Assembly: GCA_028023455.1 (NCBI GenBank)
Contig: JAQFVV010000187.1
Location: 248,001 to 312,000 of the forward strand
From: Epiperipatus broadwayi
Taxonomy: Eukaryota > Onychophora > Udeonychophora > Euonychophora > Peripatidae
DNA length: 64,000 nucleotides
Direction: 5' to 3'
The notes beneath the pieces are model-generated. The model did no database searches and was not told the origin of the DNA. It saw only the letters and a list, made by a program, of their open reading frames with translations. This document shows positions 26,019 to 35,881 of this stretch, one piece after another. Made by a program: the position numbers and the translations under genes. How positions within the stretch are numbered: position 1 is the first letter of the stretch; every line of letters starts with the position of its first letter.

Positions 26019-26700
26019 GTATTGTACCGGTATAAATCCACCACGCTTACTCATACACAGTACCCGAGTTCAAACCCAGTCCACGTTTAAGAATAAATTC
26101 CAAAACGCCAACTGAATTCAAACCCAAACCCCGGCATGACCAACCGATGATGACTTTACACCAGCACAGGGTTATCCCTTTTCCAGCTCAGCTTAGAACA
26201 TGGACTAAATTCTTACAGTTAATGATATATAAGTTTATTAGACTCTAGATACTGGACGGTCATTTATATAACGTATATATTTAAGTTGCCCATACAGACA
26301 GAAAATGGCTAAATAAACTTAGAGAGTAATAAGGTGGAGGACACAAAGATTAAGATTAAATAAATTGTTTAATAAGCCAAATATAAAGCATATAAATATA
26401 GTGTTAAATAAGACAAATAGAACGCACATAAATATAATGTTATATAATGGAAATATACAGCATATAAATATAATGTTAACAGTACGGTAAGACTTCCATG
26501 AATCCTCTTGTATTTGGCTACTAGTCTTTAGTGAACGTTTTATTTAATAAACAAACTCATGCCAATAGGTGTGTGATTGAAGGATTGACGGGTGGTTAAA
26601 AGAATCAGAGTATTAGAGCATTGGAAAAAATATTTATCTAAAGATTTTTGTTTACTTATTTTATTTGAATAGGCTCGAGCCGGAACGTAGACGAACAGTG

Positions 26701-26870
26701 GAGGTGGTTTTATATAAATACGACATAAGAGATAGATGTACTGGTGGTTTTATATAAATACGACCTGGAAGATAGATGAACTGGTGGTTTTATATAAATA
26801 CGACATGGAAGATAGATGAACTGGTGGTTTTATATAATTCGACATGGAAGATAGATGAACTGGTGGTTGC
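26701..26870. repeat. 40-bp tandem repeat, about four copies
   Basis: The unit ggtggttttatataaatacg plus acatggaagatagatgaact starts at 26703, 26743, 26783 and 26823, with a partial unit at 26862. The period is 40 with few substitutions. It lies inside LTR-like block B. Confidence 0.92.
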
Positions 26871-26916
26871 CTATATTCAGAGCCCTACAGTAATCAATGC
26901 GGTGCAATAACGATAC

Positions 26917-26997
26917 GGGGGCTTGTTCTTTGACAAGGCTTAATGCCCCCAAGTAGTTCCGGGACCGACAACCAGCCGGGGTTATTTCGAACCCCGG
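26917..26997. other. Pair of GC-rich hairpins
   Basis: The first inverted repeat (26917-26950) has GGGGGCTT pairing with AATGCCCCC and an inner TTGT/ACAA. The second (26976-26997) has a perfect 8-bp stem CCGGGGTT/AACCCCGG with a 6-base loop that reads TTCGAAC at its 3' side, like a tRNA T-arm. In such AT-rich DNA these are notable. They may be RNA structure in a leader or a tRNA-derived piece. Confidence 0.6.
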
Positions 26998-28484
26998 TGA
27001 TCCAAGAGATTACCGGGAAAGAAAAACTGCTTTCATTCCCCAATGGTAGAATGGCGAGACGCTAACTTCAGCGAAGGAAAGGCATTGCCACAGAGTGAAG
27101 GCGAATATACGTTTTTAAAAGAAATTATATAAAACCTGGAAACTATTTGTCTGTTCCTCCCACAGCTGAGATCCTTATCCCAATAAAAACATAGCGGAAT
27201 TAACTGAAGGGAAAAACAATAATAGTTAATTTTACTCTGGGACTCTTAACCCTTGGTTGACAGGCGGTAACGATAGTATCTAATTATTCAGTGAATTATT
27301 TCTCATATTATACATAACATTAAGGTAACACTTTGAAACGATTATATATATATTTAAGATTGAAACTTGGATTGTAATTTTATAACAACTGAACATAGAA
27401 TAATAAAGTGATTTAACATTTACTAACTCGGAATGTGAAAGAATATTTAATTCAGAACATGAAATTACTTTTAAATTAAATTGATCATTATTACACACTA
27501 GTTTACACAGATTTGGAAATATTACTATTGGCAATGTTTGTCTATGAAATAAGCAATACACAAAACAATATAAATGCATTCATTTAAATGATTATTACGA
27601 TTAATTACAAATGTTATAAATTATTTCTAAAGACTAGAGCAGAGGGTTAAAAAGAAAAGAAAATTTACTGACAGGTTAAATAATAGCATTATAAATGATA
27701 TAAAGACTTACATATGATTCACTTGATTAATAATATTAAGCACGAAGAAAATTAAAGTTTAACAAAGTTCTCTTTTTCTTCATCCACTTACTAAGTCCAT
27801 TTTGAAAGTTATTTGAGCAAGTAACTTTTGAGATTGGAAGTTGGAAATTCTGAAGTATATGAAACATGATCAAACACACGAGATCCATATTGGCACTCCT
27901 GGCAATTAGCCCATGAACAGGCATCACTGGAAACTTCTAAAAGATATTTGAATTGTTATTAATTGTGTTGTCTCGAGACTCTCTCTCAAACACCCCCAAG
28001 TTAGAAAAAAATTTTCTCTAGAAACGCGACCTCCCTGTTTTTGTTTTGCCCCCCCTTTTCACTGACCAACAACAATTATCTGTTTCTCAATCTTTTAATT
28101 TTATCCTATTCTTAAATCGATTAATTACATATCAAAATTCCTTCTAATTTTGAACAACTAATTCTCTGAACTTGGAATTAGATTTTAATTAAAAACACGA
28201 TCAACGAATATTTTTGATCAGATTTTTAACACTTTATACAATTTTAAAACTAAAATTTAAAACAAATATGCCCGCCTGAAACTTTAAATTAAATGATATA
28301 AATGCAAACCCCCACACAAATATTATTTCATGGTTTGACTTTATACCACTTTACACATTGACGATAAACTATAAAATATATAATTAATTTTTATTATAAA
28401 TTAAAATGACAAAACTCACTGCGGGCGAACAGAGTTTGAATACCGACAAAAAACACGAAACGAAGAGCCCGACGCGTTCAGTAT

Positions 28485-28916
28485 GAACATCACTTTTGAG
28501 GTATTACTATTGAGTATTTCCACAGATTGTAACATATTCTAAAAAGGTGAATACTAACCATTTGATATTTTTTTAAACTTAGATATAGGTAGCTTTTTTT
28601 TTTAATATGTGCATGCTTAAGAAATTTTTGCTAACAGAGTTTAATCCTTAGAGTTTTATCTGCAAAAAGAAAATGTTATCTTGACCTTTTTTCTCCCATG
28701 ATGTGTCAGATAGTGGTAAATATGACATGTTCTTGCTATTGACTATATTTATATTTTTATTACCCTAGACATGTTACAGGAAAAGCTGTTTGGATTCAGA
28801 TAAAGGTAGAGGAGACAAAAATATCTAATTGAAATAATGAAAATTCTTTATATATATATATTGAACCCTTTACCATTTCTAAATATTTATCAATTTTGAA
28901 AAGACATTTAATATGC
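28485..28916. other. Intron sequence, no gene seen
   Basis: AT-rich spacer between LTR-like block B and the family A array, with a (TA)n run near 28850. No supported feature. Confidence 0.4.
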
Positions 28917-30600
28917 ACAGAGGCTAAACTCTCACATAGTAACACCACCAGTGCAAGCCAGAGTAATCTTAAGGATGCAGGTTGGTTCATAAAATCACTA
29001 TCTAGTGCCTATTCATCCAATATCCCCAGACTACTTTCCAGCTTGTGGCTTTCATCAGTGAGGGAGGAGGCTTAAATCTAAGAGCACTGCAGCTATATCT
29101 TAAGATCTAATGCAACCCTCCAGCAACCACCTCTTACCTTACACAGACAACTATAAAACTTTGGGTCCAAAATGAAAACACAATAATGGTTTTCATTTCA
29201 AACTCATTAGCTTGAATAGTTGTATAGATCTGACCTCAGTTTAGTATCTATACTTTTTATTGTCTTTGGTTTTTTAATGAGCAGAATCACCATAATCCTA
29301 TTGGGCAGGATTGGTTTTAAACCACTAAACATCACATGATCACCATTCCTTATGCTTACAATAGCTGTTTACAGAGAGGCTAAACTCTCGTACAATAGCA
29401 CTATTAGTGCAAGCCAAAGTAATCAATGAATGCAAGAAGGTTTGTGCATAAAATCCCTCTCTAGGCCCTACTCATCAAATATTACCAGATTAGTTTCCAG
29501 TTTGTGGCTTTCATCAGTGAGGATCCTTAGATCTAAGAGCACTGCAGCTAGATCTTAGGACCTAATGCAACCTTCCAGCAGCCACCTTTTACCTTATTAG
29601 ATAACTATAAAGCTTTGGGTCCAAAATGAAAACCCAATGTTTTTAATTCAAGCTCATTAGCTTATATAGATCTGAACTCAGTTCAGTAATCATACTTTTT
29701 GTTATCTTTCATTCTTTAATGACCAGAATCACCATAATTCTATTGAGCATGATTGGTTTTAAATCACCAAACGTCACATGATCATTTCTTATGTTTACAC
29801 AAGCAGTTTACATAGAGGTTAAACTCTCATACAGTAGTGTCACCAATGCAAACCAGAGTAATCAATGGATGCTAGGGCCTCATCCAATATCCCCAGACTA
29901 GTTTCCAGCTTGTGGCTAATGAGCTTGAATCGAAACATTATTGTGTTTTCATTTTGGATTCAAAGCTTTATATTTATCTAATAAGGTAAAAGGTAACTGC
30001 TGGAGGGTTGCATTAGATCCTAAGATCTAAGGCTCCTCACTGATGAAAGCCACAAGCTAACTAGTTGGGATATTGGATGAATAGGCACGAGATAGGGATT
30101 TTATGCACAAACCTTCTTGCGTCCATTGATTACTCTGGTTTTCACTGGTGGCACTACTGTGTGAGAGTTTAACCTTTACGTAAACTGCTTGTGTAAGCAT
30201 ACGAAATAGTGATCATGTGATGTTTTGTGGTTTAAAACCTATCCTGCCCAATAGAATTATGGTGATTCTGATCATTAAAGAACCAAAGACACCAAAAAGT
30301 ATGATTGCTGAACTGAGTTCAGATCTATACAAGCTAATGAGCTTGAATTGAAAACATTATTTTCATTTTGGACCCAAAGCTTTATAGTTATCTAATAAGG
30401 TAAAAGGTGGCTGCTGGAAGGTTGCATTAGGTCCTAAAATCTAGCTGCAGTGCTCTTAGATCTAAGACTTCTCACTGATGAAAGCCACAAACTGGAAACT
30501 AGTCTGGAAATATTGGATGAGTAGGCATTAGATAGGGATTTTATACACAAATCTTCTCTGAGCTCGCACTGGTGGTGCTGCTCTATGAGAGTTTAGCAAA
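28917..30600. repeat. Family A array: three direct copies then two inverted copies
   Basis: The landmark aggctaaactctc occurs at about 28920, 29373 and 29815 (spacing 440-455). Its complement gagagttta occurs at about 30163 and 30588. The whole forms a large imperfect palindrome centred near 29.92 kb. Each unit carries, in order, cacatgatcacc, agccagagtaat, tgcataaaatccct, atatccccaga, gcttgtggct, cagtgagga, agatctta and gaactcagttcag. No unit encodes protein. Confidence 0.88.
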
Positions 30601-31770
30601 TTAATGGTAAGAAAGTTATTTATAAATGTAATGGAGAAGAAAGAATTTATAAAAGGGTAATTAAGAAAGAAGAAATTGTTAAAATTGGGTTTTTGAATAT
30701 GCAAGGTAGTAGAAGATCAGAAAAGTGCATGGAATTAAATAAAACCAATTGAAAATGAAGAGCTTCAGGTATTAGCAGTAGTGGGAAACATCTAAGAGAA
30801 GAAGAAGAACTTATTTTGGAACAGTTGGTACGGCAGGGTATAAATAGAAAAGAAAAAGAAAAAAAGGGATGGTGATATAGGTGTTATATCAAAAAAATAT
30901 TTATTGTTAAATGTCAAGAACATTTGTGGTTTGAAATAATGTTGGGTAGACAAGAATTGATGGTGGCTATACTTTATATAGCCACTGGAGATGGTCAAAT
31001 TATAATGGAATGGAACAGTAACATATATAAATGTCTAGTTAAAGATATATAAAGTTTTAAAGAAAAGGGGAAGTGAATAATGGTTATAGGGGATATGAAT
31101 GGACATATTGAAGAAATTGATGATTTTAGATAATAAAAACGGACTGCTTTTGAAGAAATTTTGTCAGAAAGTGAATTTGAGTATTGGAAATTTATTAAAT
31201 ATTTATGAGGGACAATACACCAGGTCTAGAAATAATATAGTTCACACAATAGATTATGTATTGGTAGAGAAAGAGGGAATAAATAAAATATGGAAAATTA
31301 AGGTGTTTGATAATGAAGAAAAAGTCTGCACTAGTGATCATAACTTCATTGTAATTGAAATGGTTTGTAATGTGATGGAGAATAGAAACAGAAGTAGAAA
31401 TAATAGTGAAAGATGTGGATGGAGAGTGAATGATAAGAATGTTGGAATAATATAAACTACAAGTTGAAGAAGCCATGGAAGAGTTGGTTGTGGATGAGTA
31501 TAAGGACTGGTGTAAAGAAATAGAAAAAGTGGCAAATAGGGTTTTAGGTGAGAATATTCAGAAGAATAAAAGTAATAAAAAATGAGAATTAGTAAAAGTG
31601 TAAAAGATATGAAAGAAGCATGCAGAGAATATAAGTGTGCTATTAAGAACAAGGAAAATGAAAAAGATATTAATGCTAAATGGGAAAAGTAGTTGAAAAG
31701 AAGAAGTTGACTAAAATAGATAATTATAGAGAGAGAATGAAAAATAGCATAAGATATTTTAGTGAAGAAG
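30601..31770 (+). pseudogene. Second LINE family, endonuclease domain (decayed)
   Basis: Across frames one can read IGFLNMQGSRRSEKCMEL near 30690, GDIGVI near 30870, MVAILY near 30960 and VIGDMNGHIEE near 31083 (the GDxN block). The intact stretch 31099-31455 gives NGLLLKKFCQKVNLSIGN, then HTIDYVLVEKEGINKIW and CTSDHNFIVIEMV (the SDH catalytic block). This order marks an APE-type endonuclease of a non-LTR retrotransposon that differs from the RTE copies. Stops and shifts are frequent. It directly abuts the family A array at its 5' side and is cut at about 31770 by unrelated sequence. Confidence 0.8.
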
Positions 31771-33808
31771 AAATATAGTTAACTTGTGGGTAAAAGCTCC
31801 CACAAATAATAGTATATTAGCTCCCTGCTGTAGAGTTTGGAACCATCAACATTCAAAGAAACTTAAAGAATTTTCGGGTGCTATAATGGACATGGCCGAG
31901 TAGATTTTTCTCTCTCTCTCGACGGTGTCCTGTTTTGCTGCAGCTGGAAAGGTATAATATCATAATGTAGAGTTGGTGCTAGAATATTCTTGCCTGACCA
32001 AATGCCTGCTGCCAGTCATGGATAATGAAGGACTAAAATCAAAATAAGGACTAAAATCAAAATAAGCCGTTACTTATGTAGTGCACTGGAATCTCCATAA
32101 GACTATCTAGCTAAAGACGTACGCATTTCAAAAATTACCAGTAATATAATAAATTTTGCATTAATGTTTGGTTTACTTTAAAATATTATCATCAAAAAAA
32201 CGTACACATACATTTAGTTTATATATATGTGTGTGATTTAACTAGTTTTAAAACGTTTTATTAAAAAGCAGAATAATAAAATATTCTGTCATTTGTTTTT
32301 TTTTATATATACAAGATATTTTACCTCGGCAGAAGCGCAAAAGTCATTCTAAATTAGATTAATGTTTTTGTCTTATTTTGTTGTAAAGGAAATCTGTAGA
32401 TTGTTCTTATTTCGGTTTACTTAAAGAAAAAAACAAAATAATTGAAACTAAACTCAGCTTATAGTTTTGTTTTGTTTTTTGGTTTCACATTTTGCTTATA
32501 TGCGCATATATGTAGTCATATAATTGGGGTGAAATGATTGAAAATAACATGTATATTTAAGTGGGAGAGAGAGTGTTTATATAATCTAGAAACGCTAAAG
32601 AAGTTCCATTAACAGAGGTGGGTAGAATTGGCTTAATAGAGTTCTCGTATCCTTTTATTAAGCCACTAGTAAACATATATATCTAAACGATTATGTAAAG
32701 ATCGATAATATAAGGGGATTTCTTTTTAATCTAAATTTTTACCTCAGTTTTGTGAGAGCTTTGTGCCATGAGAATTTAGATATTAGTATTTAATTTCAGG
32801 CTTGATTTTTTTTTTAAATGGATTATTATTCCGTCTTAATCTTTCGTGTATTACTTGGGGAGTCAGAAATATCTTTATAAATTGTGTCTTATTTCAATCT
32901 CCATATCGGTGGGCTTATCTTATGGATGTCTCCGGATAAGATTCCGGAAATCGTTAGACGTAAAACCTATTAGAGACTGGACATAAGCGTTATGCTCCGT
33001 TCTGAACTCGGATCACACTCTGCGAACGAGTTCCTTCTCACCCTACTATGTTTTAGGGCCGGAGCGCTATCCAGCCTCATTTCGTTCTACACTACTCGTA
33101 GAGAGAAATATCTCTGGAAAGACTGCCTGCCAAGAAAAGGAGAAAAACAACAAATCTCTGAGTAATACATTTGTTTTATTAAGCCTGACTATCTTCTATG
33201 CTCAAAGCACTACGCAGAAAACCTGATGATGTGGATGACGTAAAAAAGGAAAGAAAAGAAAGGGGTTCAAATTTAAGTTACAGGCTATGTTTCTATTACA
33301 GCTCAAAGAACATCTATTTAACTAGCAATTTGTTTGTTTTGATGTTTCTTGTTTTTTTTCTCTGCCACCTCTGAGTGATTCCTCTCTCTCTCTCTTCAAC
33401 AAATCATTCATTCTATGTCAAGTAAAGGTAATATAATTTGTGAACTAAAACCAATGTTTACTGCCTATCTGTAGTTATTGTCAGGTCATTGATGCTCTCG
33501 GGTAGACCGAGAAGTCAATGACCGCCTATTTAGATAGTGATCTTGTGTTTTTCTTTGTATATAATAAACTTTAATACTTTTGTGAACAATAAATCTTTTT
33601 TTTTTTTTTTTAATACATTCACATACCACTTATTCTTATTTGTAAATTCCTACTTCGAGTCTTATCTCTCCCTGACCACCGGTCATACATTGAGAAGAAA
33701 TTCTAGTGAGGTTTTGCTTAGTGGCAATCTGGAGGAGTAGGTGAGGTTCGAACCCCCTCGACCTGCAACTCTAGGTTGGGTTAAAGCAGCTCTACTTTTC
33801 ATACCATT
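31771..33808. other. Unidentified 2-kb block interrupting the second LINE
   Basis: This sequence is less AT-rich than the neighbourhood in places (32900-33150, 33660-33790) and separates the endonuclease part from the C-terminal part of LINE 2. It holds a strong hairpin at 33486-33523 (gtcattga / tcaatgac with an inner ctcgg / ccgag stem), a poly-T run at 33597 and a tRNA-B-box-like ggttcgaacccc at 33745-33756. It may be a transposon or SINE composite. No coding region was recognised. Confidence 0.4.
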
Positions 33809-34450
33809 ACAGTATATTTATGCAAAAGGTGGGATGACTGTATTAGAATTGATGAGTGTTATAATGGTAAGGAATGGGATAGAAGAATAGATGCATTAAT
33901 AAAAAATAGGGACTTGGAGAGATGGAGAAATAATATAGAGAGTAAAAAGAGTTTAAATATATATAAAAATAAACAGAATATTGGGTGCAAGTTACTTTTG
34001 ATAATAGCAAAAGAAGTAGTTTACTGATTAAGGCTCAAACAGGATCTTTAGTAACAAGGGAATATACACATAAATGGAAAAGTATGTCTGATTTAGTCGG
34101 TAAGTTAGTAAGGAAGGTATAGAAAATGGTGGGCATCTGTTAATTGAATGTAAATGCATAACAAGCAGAAAGTGTGCAAATAATGAAGTTGTATGATAAT
34201 AAATATAAACAAAGTGATTATACAAGAAGTAGGTTCTTGGTTTTTATGCTGGGTGTAGGAAAATATAAGAGGATTTAGATATAAAGGCCGTAAAGTTGAC
34301 AAATATTTTGTTGTGGAAACAGGATGGAGCAGGATAGAGAAGAATATGGGGAAAACAATGTGGGGAATGAAAAGGGAAGGTAAAATGGCTAACAGATTTT
34401 TCTGGGCATAGTGACTGAGAGATTCCTGACTCTGATAAAGGAGAAGCCAC
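33809..34450 (+). pseudogene. Second LINE family, C-terminal region (decayed)
   Basis: Readable pieces are EWDRRIDALIKNRDLERWRN (about 33865-33925), LLIKAQTGSLVTREYTHKWK (about 34020-34080) and NGGHLLIECKCITSRK (about 34120-34170). The last looks like the H-x-x-x-C half of the CCHC motif near the C-terminus of many LINE proteins, with the upstream Cys pair mutated. The RT domain that should precede it is absent here. An RT piece occurs further downstream instead. Confidence 0.6.
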
Positions 34451-34530
34451 AGTGCATCACATCACTCTGTGTAAATAACTTGGGTAAGCATAAGAAAGAG
34501 TGATCATGTGATGTTTAGTAAATAGACATT
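34440..34530. repeat. Family A end fragment
   Basis: The sequence gtaagcataagaaagagtga followed by tcatgtgatgtttagt is the reverse complement of the family A outer segment. It lies just after the LINE 2 C-terminal remnant. Confidence 0.75.
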
Positions 34531-34539
34531 TAATATAAT

Positions 34540-34990
34540 TAACTGTTCTTGTTGACTGGTTGAAGGAGGAATAGTATGGACTGGGGGGGAGATATTTTTT
34601 TAGGCAAAGGTGTAAGATTGAATTATCATTTTCCAGACTAGATAGGAGTAAAAAGAGGTGTACATCTTACGCTTTTTCCCAACATTTGTTTAATTGAAAT
34701 TAATAGAAATATTCTTTTGAAAATGGTGAAGATAACATTTGGAGAAAAAAGATTTGTTGTATAGTTTATCTGATGATGCAATAGTTTTTGCAATAAATGA
34801 AGATGAACTTAACAAAAATATTAAAACAGAATGTTGGATTTTATAAGAACTATCAGATATATTTGGGTCATGTTGAGCAAAATTTTACGTAGCAAGTTAA
34901 TTTGCAAAACATTTGGAAAATTAATCAGTAATGGAAATAATTAAAAGAATTGTATTGGGAATTGCAGTAGTTGAAAAGTAGTAAGTTATT
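34540..34990 (+). pseudogene. LINE reverse transcriptase fragment out of order
   Basis: KRGVHLTLFPNICLI (near 34651-34695) corresponds to the 'RGVRQGCTLSPTLFN' block of LINE RT. LLYSLSDDAIVFAINEDELN (near 34755-34815) corresponds to the catalytic '(Y/F)ADDAIVFA' block, with Ala changed to Ser. Both lie on the + strand, downstream of the LINE 2 C-terminal remnant, so the original order endonuclease-RT-C-terminus is scrambled or two partial copies are adjacent. Confidence 0.65.
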
Positions 34991-35774
34991 TTGTAACTTA
35001 GAATTAAAATAAGGACAAGGTTTGTTTGTTTGTTTTTCTGTTTTTAAATGCAACTTTTTTTTTTAGTTAAAAAGTTAGATGATTGAAAAGAAAAAGAGAA
35101 TAGATGTAAATTCGGAGGAGAATGGAAAGGATAAGTTTAATGTCATTTAAATGAGTAAATGTGGCCATTGAAGAAATTATGAAATAGAAGGGGAATTTGA
35201 ATTTGGCTTGTATTTGGGTTAAATGAAAATGTCTTGGAAAATACAAGCTGTGAATGTTTGAAGAGTAGAAGAAACAGTTCTTCAATATGTTTTGGATTGA
35301 CGATTATAGCCTCTCTTATGATTTGGATTGATATGCATAATTGGGTCCTACTTTCAAAAATTACACTATGATTTTATTGTTGACTAAAGTTATAATTTTG
35401 ATCTTCATAAGTGTTTGCATTTTATGGAATCAAACTTCACAGTTTTTAGTATACTTTTTTTAAATTATTTTTATGATGGAATAGCTAATGCCCTGATCAA
35501 TTACCACTATAGTAGAATGATAGGCTTAAGAGCTAAAGATTTTCACTGATTGAAGGAAAGTAAAACTCACTTTGTTTAGTTGAATAACACTATGACCTAT
35601 TGGATCTTTAACCAATTGATTATTATTTTTATATCTAGCTTGAGATTTTATATTTCCACCTTTTGATATTTTACTTATACTATTTTTCTTTTTCGTGTAA
35701 TTAAAATATGTTATGTTGAAAATCATACAAATTTTATATTTACATAATTAAAATATTAATCTTTCGTATTTCAG
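34991..35774. other. Intron sequence before exon c
   Basis: Purine-rich text to about 35290 may be further LINE debris. The remainder is AT-rich intron leading to the acceptor at 35771-35774. No gene was seen. Confidence 0.4.
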
Positions 35775-35881
35775 TTATGAATTTGAGCACTGCAGTACAT
35801 GGACAGATCAATACTATGCATGATTTAGCTTTTACTTTTATAAAACTTGGTCATATTAAACAAGCAAAAAAAGTATTTGAA
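35775..35881 (+). CDS. LRPPRC: LRPPRC-like internal exon c
   Basis: Acceptor cgtatttcag, donor GTAAGT. The G carried from exon b plus the first two bases give Val. The exon then reads VMNLSTAVHGQINTMHDLAF and on to GHIKQAKKVFE, ending in phase 0. The pattern of a VM start, a methionine-rich turn, then 'DL-F-F--G--K-AKK' matches the human LRPPRC repeat that immediately precedes its TPG-R motif. It is a PPR-type helical repeat. With exon b it fixes the identity of the gene. Confidence 0.9.

Larger units (their letters stand above)
26023..28480 (+). mobile_element. LTR-like block B (2.46 kb), TG...CA with GTAT duplication
   Basis: This block is richer in G+C than its surroundings. It begins TGTACCGGTATAAATC and ends CCCGACGCGTTCA. 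The four bases before it (26019-26022) and after it (28481-28484) are both GTAT. TG/CA ends with a 4-bp duplication are typical of integrase-mediated insertion, so a solo LTR is the simplest reading. No gag, pol or other protein can be read. It contains a 40-bp tandem repeat and two GC-rich hairpins. The borders were found by searching for this pattern, so chance cannot be fully excluded. Its length is close to the two LTR-like A copies, but the sequence is different. Confidence 0.55.

Noticed and set aside
26701-26870. CRISPR-like array
   Set aside because: The 40-base units are contiguous with no unique spacers, and the setting is a eukaryotic intron.
33741-33760. tRNA gene suggested by ggttcgaacccc
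   Set aside because: No matching A box or cloverleaf arms could be placed upstream; only the B-box-like string is present.
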